Origin: Niastella koreensis GR20-10
GTDB lineage: Bacteria > Bacteroidota > Bacteroidia > Chitinophagales > Chitinophagaceae
DNA length: 64,000 nt
NCBI RefSeq assembly: GCF_000246855.1
Contig: NC_016609.1
Location: 372,001-436,000, forward strand
Direction: 5' to 3'
Below are positions 54,409 to 62,329 of the stretch, one piece after another (the first letter of the stretch is position 1; each line of letters opens with the position of its first letter). Both the position numbers and the translations under genes were made by a program. The notes beneath the pieces are model-generated. The model ran no database searches and was not told the origin of the DNA. It saw only the letters and a list, made by a program, of their open reading frames with translations.

Positions 54409-54764
54409 GGGCAGAAGGCAGAGGGCAAAGGGCAGAGATAATCATGGAAAAATAGCAGGCTCAAAATATTTACAGCGGGTCACCTATATGGGTGGCCCGT
54501 TCCTGTTATTATAAACTCAGGCACAAACCATATATTTTCGGGTATAAGCAGGAAATATACAGGTCTTAAACCTGAGATATCCCGGCTGTTAATAAGGGGC
54601 GGGATATCTCGGGGATATATCGGAGACATATCCGGGATATCTCCGGGATATCTATAGTATGAACCTGGATCAGAGCCAGTTTTACCTGCCTGTAATTAAT
54701 GGAAAACTTACCCATCTCTGCCCTCTGCCTTTTGCCCTTTGCCTTTTGCCTGCTTTCCCGTTTT
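54409..54764. repeat. Inverted word repeats and GATATC palindromes
   Basis: GGGCAGAAGGCAGAGGGC at 54409-54439 is complementary to CTCTGCCCTCTGCCTTTTGCCC at 54715-54745, enclosing 270 bases. Inside, GAGATATCCCG (54574-54584) and CGGGATATCTC (54600-54610) are perfect inverted arms, followed by three more GGGATATC-type units up to 54656. The 516-base gap has no convincing gene. Confidence 0.6.
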
Positions 54765-54922
54765 ATAACTCTTTTTCCGGAAATGAGAATAAGTGTAACA
54801 ACATGGGTTGTGCAACTTATTGTTTTACAGGAAGTTGTTTTTTGGCATTTTAATCGAATACTTAATCACAGAACAAGAACATGATAGCAAAACAACTCTA
54901 AAACCCTTTAAAAGATTAGCGT

Positions 54923-55189
54923 ATGATGGCAGTAAATGTGATATCAACCCGTCCCAACCCATTTATTTCATCACTTACCCTGGAGATAACGACTACGGAA
55001 GATCGTCCGGGTGTAGTAAGAATGGCAGATACAACCGGAAAGATCATTAGTCTTTTTTTATGGAAACTGAAGAAAGGAATTAATATCAGCAATATTAATA
55101 ATTTAAACAAATTAGGCAATGGATCATACCTGCTTGATGTAATGGACGAAAAGGGCCAGATTTTATGCAGTGCAAGAGTAGAAAAGTAA
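54923..55189 (+). CDS. Stand-alone T9SS-CTD-like protein (1)
   Basis: An 88-residue protein consisting almost only of a domain like the type IX secretion C-terminal domain: TRPNPFISSLTLEITTTE, then VVRMADTTGKII, then LGNGSYLLDVMDEKGQIL. No signal peptide or cargo is present. It resembles the next gene in plan and sequence. Either ATG (54923 or 54926) may be used. Role unknown; cytoplasmic by prediction. Confidence 0.65.
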   Translation: MMAVNVISTRPNPFISSLTLEITTTEDRPGVVRMADTTGKIISLFLWKLKKGINISNINNLNKLGNGSYLLDVMDEKGQILCSARVEK

Positions 55190-55461
55190 GTGGTTTCACC
55201 GCTTGAGATGCAAAAACCTGTACAGGTTACTTTACCTGGTAAAAGGGAAACATGTAGTAAAGCGATTTCGGTTTCCCAAATTAATAAAATTTTATCCCAA
55301 ACTGAGACAACGAACTAACTGCTTATGATTCATCTGACTGATTATGAATGTGTTGAAAAGTGGCATTCCATTAGTAACCTCTAACAAAACGATACTTTGT
55401 GATACCATTAAGCCATAACCATAACCCAGATAAGCACAAAGCAGAAAAAAACGCTGTTTCA

Positions 55462-55815
55462 ATGCGGCAGAAATTAAGCAGGATATTACAAATTGACCAA
55501 ACCGGATCAGGTGGTAACGAAGGTGCCCCCAAGGTTCCAAACCCAGAAAATATGATCCCTAAAGTTGTTGTGCGTCCTAACCCGTTTTTTACTTCCATAA
55601 CGCTTGATGTAACGTGTGCACAAGGCAAACATGTAATTGTGCGGATGTTTGATGAAGACGATAAGATCGTAAAAATGTTCAGCTGGTTTCTGGTAAAAGG
55701 AATAAACATAACGAATATCAGCGAAGTGGAATTTTTGCCTTCGGGCGTATACTCGCTGGACATTGTAGATCTGGAAGGAGACGTGTTATACAGCACCCAT
55801 ATGTCAAAAGGCTAG
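55462..55815 (+). CDS. Stand-alone T9SS-CTD-like protein (2)
   Basis: A 117-residue protein from the ATG at 55462; a GTG at 55399 would add 21 polar residues. A Gly/Asn/Pro-rich N-terminus precedes a CTD-like domain: VVVRPNPFFTSITLDVT, VRMFDEDDKIVKMFSW, LPSGVYSLDIVDLEGDV. It is a paralogue of the gene at 54923, and both share the KGINI(S/T)NI segment. There is no signal peptide, so secretion by T9SS is not expected from this start. Confidence 0.65.
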   Translation: MRQKLSRILQIDQTGSGGNEGAPKVPNPENMIPKVVVRPNPFFTSITLDVTCAQGKHVIVRMFDEDDKIVKMFSWFLVKGINITNISEVEFLPSGVYSLDIVDLEGDVLYSTHMSKG

Positions 55816-55842
55816 AGAATATTTCAAACCCCTAACCCCGCA

Positions 55843-55873
55843 GGAGTTGTTTGCAAAAACAACTCCTTTTTAT
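55843..55873 (+). terminator. Terminator before pdxJ
   Basis: AGGAGTTGTT pairs perfectly with AACAACTCCT, six-base loop, then TTTTTATT. Confidence 0.88.
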
Positions 55874-55896
55874 TGTCAGTTACTGTAATTTTGGGC

Positions 55897-56616
55897 ATGA
55901 CAAAGCTGAGTGTAAACATCAACAAATTTGCCACGTTGCGCAATAGCCGCGGCGGTAATAATCCCGATGTAGTAAAAGCGGCCATCGATGCAGAGCGTTT
56001 TGGTGCAGATGGCGTAACGGTTCATCCCAGGCCCGATGAAAGGCATATCCGCTACAGCGATGTGCGGGCCATTAGAAAGATCATCACCACCGAATTTAAT
56101 ATTGAAGGCAACTGCCGCGAACAAAAGTTTATCGACCTGGTACTGGAAACCCAGCCTCACCAGGTAACACTGGTGCCTGATGCCGAAGGACAATTGACCA
56201 GTGACCACGGGTGGGATACCATTCAACACCGCGATTACCTGCGGGAGATGATCCAGACCTTTAAAGGGGCTGGTATCCGGGTATCGATCTTTGTAGATCC
56301 CGTTATCGACATGGTGAATGGCGCGGCCGAAACCGGCACCGATCGGATTGAACTGTATACCGAAGCCTACGCCCGGGAGTATACGAATAACAAAGAGCAG
56401 GCCATTGCCAGTTATGTAACCGCCGCTAAACGGGCCAATGAACTGGGGTTGGGCATTAATGCCGGTCACGACCTTGACCTTACCAACCTGGCGTATTTTT
56501 CGCAAAACATCCCTGGCTTGCTGGAAGTATCCATAGGGCATGCCCTGATAAGTGATGCCTTATATCTGGGATATGAGAATACTGTTCAGTTATATAAAAG
56601 GCAGTTGAAATATTGA
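55897..56616 (+). CDS. pdxJ: Pyridoxine 5'-phosphate synthase
   Basis: A 239-residue TIM-barrel enzyme joining 1-deoxyxylulose-5-P and aminoacetone-3-P to pyridoxine-5-P, the last step of DXP-dependent vitamin B6 synthesis. Family blocks include LSVNINKFATLRNSRGG, GADGVTVHPRPDERHI, FNIEGNC, ISIGHALISDAL-like VSIGHALISDAL. The start at MTKLSVNIN is standard; a frame eight codons longer overlaps the terminator. It is convergent with a GNAT gene. Confidence 0.97.
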   Translation: MTKLSVNINKFATLRNSRGGNNPDVVKAAIDAERFGADGVTVHPRPDERHIRYSDVRAIRKIITTEFNIEGNCREQKFIDLVLETQPHQVTLVPDAEGQLTSDHGWDTIQHRDYLREMIQTFKGAGIRVSIFVDPVIDMVNGAAETGTDRIELYTEAYAREYTNNKEQAIASYVTAAKRANELGLGINAGHDLDLTNLAYFSQNIPGLLEVSIGHALISDALYLGYENTVQLYKRQLKY

Positions 56617-56628
56617 TAGGCTCCTGTT

Positions 56629-56703
56629 AAAAGCCTAAAGCCGTAAGGTTAAAGCTGAAAGTAAATACATTGTTTTGCTTTCAGCTTTCCGCTTTAGGCT
56701 TTT
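56629..56703. terminator. AAAAGCCTAAAGC word hairpin between convergent genes
   Basis: Outer arms 56629-56641 and 56691-56703 are 13 of 13 complementary; inner arms 56651-56661 and 56678-56688 are 11 of 11. It lies between pdxJ (+) and the GNAT gene (-), so a bidirectional terminator is likely. Confidence 0.72.
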
Positions 56704-56730
56704 AGCCTGCTATTGTTTTCAACCTCTGCA

Positions 56731-57012
56731 TTAGGCCAGTACATCATGCCACTCCAATACCTTATCAAACACCGATTTGGCGAAGGGGCAGAGGGGCACG
56801 ATCTTGATGTTATGGGTACGGGCATATTCAACAGCGGTGAACACCAATTGCTTTCCTACACCTTTTCCGGCTAAAGAATCGTCTACTTCGGTGTGCTCGA
56901 TGGTCATTTTGGTAGGAGTGGTCATTGTGTACACCATTTCGGCCAGTATGGCGCCGTCCTGGCCCACATAAAACATACCTTTCCCGTGTAATTGTTTGTG
57001 TTGTATTACCAT
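56731..57012 (-). CDS. Small GNAT N-acetyltransferase (YjdJ-like)
   Basis: About 93 residues, the compact GCN5-related acetyltransferase form (PF14542 type). The acetyl-CoA loop is in VDDSLAGKGVGKQLV, followed by AVEYARTHNIKIVPLCPFAKSVF. The start MVIQHKQL is chosen; a start seven codons earlier is possible. Substrate unknown. Confidence 0.88.
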   Translation of the reverse strand: MVIQHKQLHGKGMFYVGQDGAILAEMVYTMTTPTKMTIEHTEVDDSLAGKGVGKQLVFTAVEYARTHNIKIVPLCPFAKSVFDKVLEWHDVLA

Positions 57013-57156
57013 AGTAAAATAGGAATAAAGCAATAATGAATTACAGCGAACGGTTTGGGGGTGATTGCAATGGTCGTATGTTGATCGTTTTCAACTGATT
57101 CCGGCCCGGGTGCAATTCAGGGGGTAAAAATCGTATTTTTATTTAAATTGTTGGTT

Positions 57157-57387
57157 ATGGATAAGAAGAATTTGAAGGAAGAGCTACCTGAAGATGTTGA
57201 TCTGCCTGAAGAGGATGATGACAATGACGATAATGAGTATGATATTCTGGATGAATTAACGCCTGAACAGCTCGCCAGGTTGCAGGAATCGATCAAACAG
57301 TTGGAGGCAGGCAGTACCTTACCCCATGAAAGGGCGATGGCACTGATGAGTGCGTTGCTTGAGCGCCGTTCCCGACAAAATTTGTAG
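57157..57387 (+). CDS. Small acidic protein
   Basis: A 76-residue protein. The first half is strongly acidic (PEEDDDNDDNEYD); the second reads LTPEQLARLQESIKQLEAG and LPHERAMALMSALLERR, a helix-turn pattern like that of small antitoxins of the addiction-module type. No toxin gene lies beside it. It may be an orphan antitoxin or an unrelated small protein. An in-frame TTG three codons upstream is a less likely start. Confidence 0.55.
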   Translation: MDKKNLKEELPEDVDLPEEDDDNDDNEYDILDELTPEQLARLQESIKQLEAGSTLPHERAMALMSALLERRSRQNL

Positions 57388-57402
57388 GCTTTTTAAAAAA
57401 AA

Positions 57403-57434
57403 TTTGGTTAAGTCATTTTTGCATAGCACTTTTG
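57403..57434 (+). promoter_or_regulatory. Probable trp operon promoter
   Basis: TTTG at 57403-57406, a 20-base spacer and CACTTTTG at 57427-57434 (7 of 8 to TAnnTTTG). The predicted start lies two or three bases before the trpL start codon, so the leader peptide may be translated from a nearly leaderless mRNA. Confidence 0.55.
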
Positions 57435-57442
57435 TAAGCATA

Positions 57443-57505
57443 ATGAAAAAGCAATTACAAAATAATCATTGGTGGTGGCATACAGACTCTAAAAGGGGCT
57501 TGTAA
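57443..57505 (+). CDS. trpL: trp operon leader peptide with three tandem Trp codons
   Basis: A 20-residue reading frame, MKKQLQNNHWWWHTDSKRGL, ends 88 bases before trpE. Three consecutive TGG codons lie at 57470-57478. Tandem Trp codons ahead of a terminator and trpE are the classic sign of ribosome-stalling attenuation. The last codons (AGG GGC TTG) also hold the antiterminator strand. No Shine-Dalgarno is visible, as usual in Bacteroidota. Confidence 0.88.
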   Translation: MKKQLQNNHWWWHTDSKRGL

Positions 57506-57570
57506 GCTACTGTTTGATGTTATTTTAACACCATATTCAGCCCCGACGCCTCCGTCGGGGTTTTTTTTTG
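57495..57570 (+). promoter_or_regulatory. trp attenuator (terminator and antiterminator)
   Basis: The terminator is CCCCGACG / CGTCGGGG (57541-57560) with a CCTC loop and nine T residues. GGGGCT at 57495-57500 can instead pair with AGCCCC at 57539-57544 and so block the terminator. A ribosome stalled at the Trp codons leaves GGGGCT free, giving read-through; one that reaches the stop codon at 57503 covers it, giving termination. Confidence 0.85.
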
Positions 57571-57593
57571 ACTGTTCTTAATGCGGCTGATTA

Positions 57594-59021
57594 ATGAAAA
57601 AGATAAATATTACTACCAATTGTAAAAAGTTGCTGGCCGATGTGTTCACGCCGGTAGGCATTTACCTCCGGGTGCGCGATCGCTTTCGCGATACAGTACT
57701 GCTGGAAAGTACCGACCACCATGCAGCAGACAACAGTTACTCTTTCATTTGTATCAATGCCATAGCGGGCATTGAGATCACTTCTTCCAAAAGCATTGAA
57801 TTTAAATTGCCTGGCCTGCCCCCTGAAAAAGCAGCCATTACCAACAGCGCCGAAGTACCTGAGAAACTGTGGGAATTTATGCAGCGCTTTGAGGTAACAC
57901 CCGGCGCCGGCCGCGAAACAAAATTCGCCCAGGGCTTATACGGCTATACCACTTACGACGCCGTTCAGTTTTTTGATACCATTCACCTCGGCATCGAGCG
58001 CAAATCTCCCAACGGGCTGCCTGTTGTTCCTCTTATGCGGTATCGCCTGTATCAATACGTAATTGCTATCAATCATCATAAAGACGAACTGTACATCTGC
58101 GAAAACACCATGCCCGGTGTGGAAAGTGAAGTGCAGATGGTGGAGTCGTTGATCCGCAGTAAAGATGTACCGGTTTATCCTTTTAAAACAAAAGGTCCCG
58201 AAGCATCCAACATGACCGATAACGACTATATGGATATGGTGAAGAAGGGTATTCAAAGTTGTTTACGGGGCGATGTGTTTCAGATAGTGCTGAGCCGTTG
58301 TTTTGAACAGGGTTTTACCGGCGATGAGTTTGCCGTGTACCGCGCCCTGCGCAGCATCAACCCTTCGCCTTATTTGTTTTTCTTCGATTATGGTGATTAC
58401 AAACTGATGGGTTCTTCACCCGAAGCGCAGCTGATTATGCAAAATGGCAAAGCAGTAGTGCACCCCATAGCAGGTACCTTTAAACGAACCGGTGATGATG
58501 AAACCGATCAGCGCGAAGCGGAACGCCTGTTACTGGATGCCAAGGAAAATGCAGAGCATGTAATGCTGGTTGATCTGGCGCGTAACGACCTCAGCCGCCT
58601 GTGCGATGAAGTAAAAGTGGACCACTATCGTGAAGTACAATATTATTCGCACGTAATACACCTGGTAAGTGAAGTGAGCGGTAAAGTGCGTGCCGGCAGC
58701 AATCCTTTCTCACTACTGGCCAAAACCTTTCCGGCTGGTACATTGAGCGGTGCGCCTAAGTTCAAGGCCATGGAGCTGATCGATGCTTTTGAACCCACCT
58801 CTCGCAGTTATTATGGGGGCGCCATCGGGTTCATGGGTTTTGATGGACAATGCAATCACGCCATTATGATCCGCACCTTTATGAGCCGCCAGAACAAACT
58901 GATTTACCAGGCCGGCGCCGGTGTAGTAGCCGCCAGCAAACCAGAAAGTGAATTACAGGAAGTAAATAACAAACTGGGTGCGCTGAAAAAAGCCATCGTA
59001 TTTGCTCAGGAAATAATTTAA
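57594..59021 (+). CDS. trpE: Anthranilate synthase component I
   Basis: A 475-residue enzyme converting chorismate to anthranilate with ammonia from TrpG. The chorismate-binding domain shows PSPYLFFFDYGDYKLMGSSPE, HPIAGTFKRT, DLARNDLSR and GAPKFKAMELI (with the catalytic and Mg-binding residues). The N-terminal Trp-feedback region contains LLESTDHH, corresponding to the LLES Trp-binding motif. trpG follows 73 bases later. Confidence 0.97.
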   Translation: MKKINITTNCKKLLADVFTPVGIYLRVRDRFRDTVLLESTDHHAADNSYSFICINAIAGIEITSSKSIEFKLPGLPPEKAAITNSAEVPEKLWEFMQRFEVTPGAGRETKFAQGLYGYTTYDAVQFFDTIHLGIERKSPNGLPVVPLMRYRLYQYVIAINHHKDELYICENTMPGVESEVQMVESLIRSKDVPVYPFKTKGPEASNMTDNDYMDMVKKGIQSCLRGDVFQIVLSRCFEQGFTGDEFAVYRALRSINPSPYLFFFDYGDYKLMGSSPEAQLIMQNGKAVVHPIAGTFKRTGDDETDQREAERLLLDAKENAEHVMLVDLARNDLSRLCDEVKVDHYREVQYYSHVIHLVSEVSGKVRAGSNPFSLLAKTFPAGTLSGAPKFKAMELIDAFEPTSRSYYGGAIGFMGFDGQCNHAIMIRTFMSRQNKLIYQAGAGVVAASKPESELQEVNNKLGALKKAIVFAQEII

Positions 59022-59094
59022 TTGGTACCCAGCTGAAGGAACATAGAGCAACACCGGTTGCGTCGCACACTTTGGCACCATAACATTACTGAAC

Positions 59095-59793
59095 ATGAAA
59101 ATCCTTGTTTTCGATAATTACGACTCTTTTACCTATAACCTGGTTCACCTGGTTGAAAAGATCCTGCATCAGAAAGTAGATGTATACCGCAACGACCAGA
59201 TCCCTTTGGAAGATGTAAAAGCGTATGATAAGATCATTTTATCGCCCGGTCCCGGTATACCCGAAGAGGCTGGCTTGTTACTGCCCCTGATAAAGGAATA
59301 TGCTGCCAGCAAATCGATCCTGGGTGTGTGTTTGGGCCACCAGGCCATTGGCCAGGCATTTGGCGGCAAGCTGACTAACCTGAGCACGGTGTATCATGGC
59401 GTAGCAACGCCCGTGCAGATCGTGAATCGGCAATCGGCAATCGGTAATCGTGAAAAGGCAAATCCCGACCAGTCGGGACAGGCTGTGAAACGTGAAACCG
59501 GAAAGAGTAAAAAACAAGCGGAGACTTCGACTGAGGTAACCCACTCACCACTCCCTACTCACCACTCACTCTTCGATGGCTTGCCCGATGAATTTGAAGT
59601 AGGCCGTTATCACAGCTGGGTAGTGAGTGAAGATGGTTTTCCCAAAGACTTAGAGATCACCGCCCGCGATGCCAACAACTTCATCATGGCCCTGCAGCAT
59701 AAAACATATGATGTGCAGGGGGTGCAGTTTCATCCGGAGAGTGTACTGACTCCAAGGGGTGAAGAAATATTACGTAACTGGTTGAAATCATAG
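59095..59793 (+). CDS. trpG: Anthranilate synthase component II with in-frame insert
   Basis: A glutamine amidotransferase supplying ammonia to TrpE. The triad is Cys79 (LGVCLGHQAIG), His213 and Glu215 (VQFHPES). It is 232 residues, about 45 longer than usual. The excess is residues 111-157, between HGVATPVQIV and LFDGLPDEFEVGRYHSW, both conserved blocks. That stretch is rich in Ser, Gln, Lys and Pro and resembles the intergenic words of this genome when read as DNA. The frame is intact and all catalytic residues remain, so the enzyme is probably active. trpD follows three bases after the stop codon. Confidence 0.95.
   Translation: MKILVFDNYDSFTYNLVHLVEKILHQKVDVYRNDQIPLEDVKAYDKIILSPGPGIPEEAGLLLPLIKEYAASKSILGVCLGHQAIGQAFGGKLTNLSTVYHGVATPVQIVNRQSAIGNREKANPDQSGQAVKRETGKSKKQAETSTEVTHSPLPTHHSLFDGLPDEFEVGRYHSWVVSEDGFPKDLEITARDANNFIMALQHKTYDVQGVQFHPESVLTPRGEEILRNWLKS
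59425..59565 (+). repeat. Intergenic-type repeat inserted in trpG
   Basis: About 141 bases (47 codons). It contains CGGCAATCGGCAATCGGTAATCGTGAA, a TCCCGACCAGTCGGGA hairpin, GTGAAACGTGAAACC, and CACTCACCACTCCCTACTCACC words. Nearly the same words, in similar order, occur in the intergenic tract at 39500-39590. Confidence 0.8.
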
Positions 59794-59796
59794 TGT

Positions 59797-60789
59797 ATGA
59801 AAAAAATATTACAATACCTGTTTGAACATAAAACTCTTAACCGCGAGCAGGCGAAAGACGTTTTGCTGAACATTGGTAAAGGTGTTTATAACGAACATGA
59901 AGTAACGGCCTTTATGACTGTATACCTCATGCGTAGTGTAACCATCGAAGAGTTGCAGGGATTTCAGGATGCCTTGCTGGAGTTGTGTGTAAAAGTAGAC
60001 CTGAACGGTTTCCCGGTTATTGACATTGTGGGTACCGGCGGGGATGGAAAGAACACCTTTAACATCTCCACACTTAGTTGCTTTATTGTGGCCGGTACGG
60101 GGCAAAAGGTGGCGAAGCATGGTAACTATGGAGCTTCTTCTATCAGCGGCGCTTCCAACGTAATGGAGCAGCTGGGTTATAAGATGAAGAACGACCCCGA
60201 CAGGTTGAAGAAAGAAGTGGATGAGGCCAATATCTGTTTTTTACATGCGCCGTTGTTTCACCCGGCATTAAAAACGGTAGGACCAATCAGGAAGAACCTG
60301 GGTATGCGCACCTTCTTCAATATGTTAGGACCCATGGTAAACCCGGCGTTTCCGCCGTTTCAGTTGGTGGGAGTATACAACCTGGAGATGGCGCGCATCT
60401 ATAATTACCTGTTGCAATTAACAGATAGAGCCTTTACCATTATTCATGGACTGGATGGATACGATGAGATCTCGCTGACCAACGATACCAAAGTGATCAC
60501 CAACAATGGCGAAAAGATCATGACGCCCGAGCAGTTGGGCAAACGGATGGTTAACCCTGCCGATATTTATGGTGGCAATACCGTGGAAGAAGCCGCCAAA
60601 CTGTTCACCAAAATATTAAAGGGCGAAGGCAGCTGGGCGCAGAATGCCGTGGTAATGGCGAACGCCGCCATGGCCTTGCATTGCACCGGTAGCTATAAAA
60701 GCTACGAGGATGCGTATGGCGCCGCTGTGGACAGTCTGGAAAGTGGAAAGGCCAATCAGGCTTTACAAAAACTGATAGCGTTGCAGTAG
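59797..60789 (+). CDS. trpD: Anthranilate phosphoribosyltransferase
   Basis: A 330-residue enzyme transferring phosphoribose from PRPP to anthranilate. The PRPP-binding GTGGDGKNTFNIST motif, KHGNYGASSISGASNVMEQLG, and the metal-site region (ITNNGEKIMTPEQLG) are clear. Length is typical. It starts three bases after trpG stops, implying translational coupling. Confidence 0.97.
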   Translation: MKKILQYLFEHKTLNREQAKDVLLNIGKGVYNEHEVTAFMTVYLMRSVTIEELQGFQDALLELCVKVDLNGFPVIDIVGTGGDGKNTFNISTLSCFIVAGTGQKVAKHGNYGASSISGASNVMEQLGYKMKNDPDRLKKEVDEANICFLHAPLFHPALKTVGPIRKNLGMRTFFNMLGPMVNPAFPPFQLVGVYNLEMARIYNYLLQLTDRAFTIIHGLDGYDEISLTNDTKVITNNGEKIMTPEQLGKRMVNPADIYGGNTVEEAAKLFTKILKGEGSWAQNAVVMANAAMALHCTGSYKSYEDAYGAAVDSLESGKANQALQKLIALQ

Positions 60790-60846
60790 AGTTGACCACT
60801 GACAACTCACCAGCCGATTTAAATTCACAAATGATCGTTTGTAATA

Positions 60847-61632
60847 ATGAATATTCTTGACAAAATAATTGAGCACAAAAGAGCAGAGGTAGCGGAGCGG
60901 AAAAAACAAACCTCCGTACAGGAACTGGAACAACAGGAAGGGTTTAAACGTTCTATATTGTCGCTCGGGCAGTTTTTGCTCGATGACGCCAAAACCGGCA
61001 TTATTGCCGAGTTTAAACGGAAGTCGCCATCTAAAGGCATTATCAATGGCGAGGCAGATGTGGCAGCAGTTACTTCCGCTTATGCCCGCTATGGCGCTTC
61101 GGGTTTATCCGTACTCACCGATGAACAATTTTTTGGCGGCAGTACTGCCGACCTGATAAAAGCAAGAATTAACCAGGTGCCTATTCTGCGTAAGGATTTC
61201 ATGATCGATGAATACCAGATTGTGGAAGCCAGGTCCATGGGGGCCGATGTGATCCTGTTAATTGCAGCCTGCCTGACACCGGCTGAAGTTAAACGGTTGG
61301 CATCTTTTGCGGCTTCTTTACAGTTGGAAGTATTGCTGGAGTTACATGCCGAAGAAGAGCTGGAACATATTTGTGACGAGACGAAACTGGTAGGCATCAA
61401 CAACCGCAACCTGAAAACTTTTGAGGTAGACATTGAGCGGAGCCTGAGAATGGCAGAACGCATTCCGGCCGGCAAGATCAAAATTGCCGAAAGCGGGATC
61501 AGTTCTGTTGCTAACATTCAGCTCTTCAAACAAAATGGTTTTCGTGGATTCCTGATTGGAGAGAATTTTATGAAAGAAGCCCAACCCGGCGAGGCATTTC
61601 ATACATTCATAGCGCAACTGGAAACTAAATAA
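60847..61632 (+). CDS. trpC: Indole-3-glycerol phosphate synthase
   Basis: A 261-residue TIM-barrel enzyme. Family blocks are IIAEFKRKSPSKGII (catalytic Lys), VLTDEQFFGGS, ILRKDFMIDEYQ, and GINNRNLKTFEVD, ESGI near the C-terminus, and GFRGFLIGENFM. It is a single-function protein, not fused to TrpF. It begins 57 bases after trpD. Confidence 0.97.
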   Translation: MNILDKIIEHKRAEVAERKKQTSVQELEQQEGFKRSILSLGQFLLDDAKTGIIAEFKRKSPSKGIINGEADVAAVTSAYARYGASGLSVLTDEQFFGGSTADLIKARINQVPILRKDFMIDEYQIVEARSMGADVILLIAACLTPAEVKRLASFAASLQLEVLLELHAEEELEHICDETKLVGINNRNLKTFEVDIERSLRMAERIPAGKIKIAESGISSVANIQLFKQNGFRGFLIGENFMKEAQPGEAFHTFIAQLETK

Positions 61633-61681
61633 CAAGGCGATTGCATGGCCACAACCCTAACACTTAAAATCTGACTACGCT

Positions 61682-62320
61682 ATGCGAGTAAAAGTTTGCG
61701 GTATGACACTGCCCGAACAGCTGGAACAATTAGAAAGCCTGGGCGTAACATTTGCGGGATTTATTTTTTATCCGAAAAGTCCGCGCTATGTTTTCAAAGG
61801 CCTTACCACCAGCCAGATCAGGAAAGAAAACAATGTTAACAAGGTAGGCGTATTTGTAAATGCCTCCATTGAAGAAGTGCTGCATATGGTTGATGAATGC
61901 CGCTTGCACATGGTACAGCTGCACGGCGATGAATCGCCCAAATATTGCGAAAAGATCGCTGACTACGTATCGGTGGTAAAAGCATTCCGCATTAGTGAGA
62001 ACGATAATATTGAATGGATGATCAAAAATTATATGGATGTATGCGATATGTTTATGTTCGATACCATGGGCGCCGGTTACGGCGGCACGGGCGTTAAATT
62101 CAACTGGAACATGTTAAAAGACGCTACCATCGGCAAACCTTTTTTCCTTAGTGGCGGTATTGAACCAGGCGATGAAGACAGGTTGAACGAGTTTGCCACC
62201 CTGCCAATAGGCAAAGGGTTGTTTGCGGTAGATATCAATAGTAAGTTTGAGATAAGTCCGGGTATTAAAGACATGTCGAAAGTGAAGGAGTTTGTCACCA
62301 GATTGAACAGCAAGTATTAA
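61682..62320 (+). CDS. trpF: Phosphoribosylanthranilate isomerase
   Basis: A 212-residue TIM barrel. Catalytic Cys is in KVCGMT (residue 7) and Asp in the FDTMGAGYGGTG segment; FFLSGGIEPGDE is the phosphate site. Length is typical. A GNAT gene begins nine bases after it, within the trp unit. Confidence 0.96.
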   Translation: MRVKVCGMTLPEQLEQLESLGVTFAGFIFYPKSPRYVFKGLTTSQIRKENNVNKVGVFVNASIEEVLHMVDECRLHMVQLHGDESPKYCEKIADYVSVVKAFRISENDNIEWMIKNYMDVCDMFMFDTMGAGYGGTGVKFNWNMLKDATIGKPFFLSGGIEPGDEDRLNEFATLPIGKGLFAVDINSKFEISPGIKDMSKVKEFVTRLNSKY

Positions 62321-62329
62321 ACTTATTCT

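Noticed and set aside
54659-54853. Small Cys-rich plus-strand protein
   Set aside because: Its middle is the translation of CTCTGCCCTTTGCC words; no start context or family.
55876-56541. 221-residue minus-strand reading frame
   Set aside because: Antisense to pdxJ.
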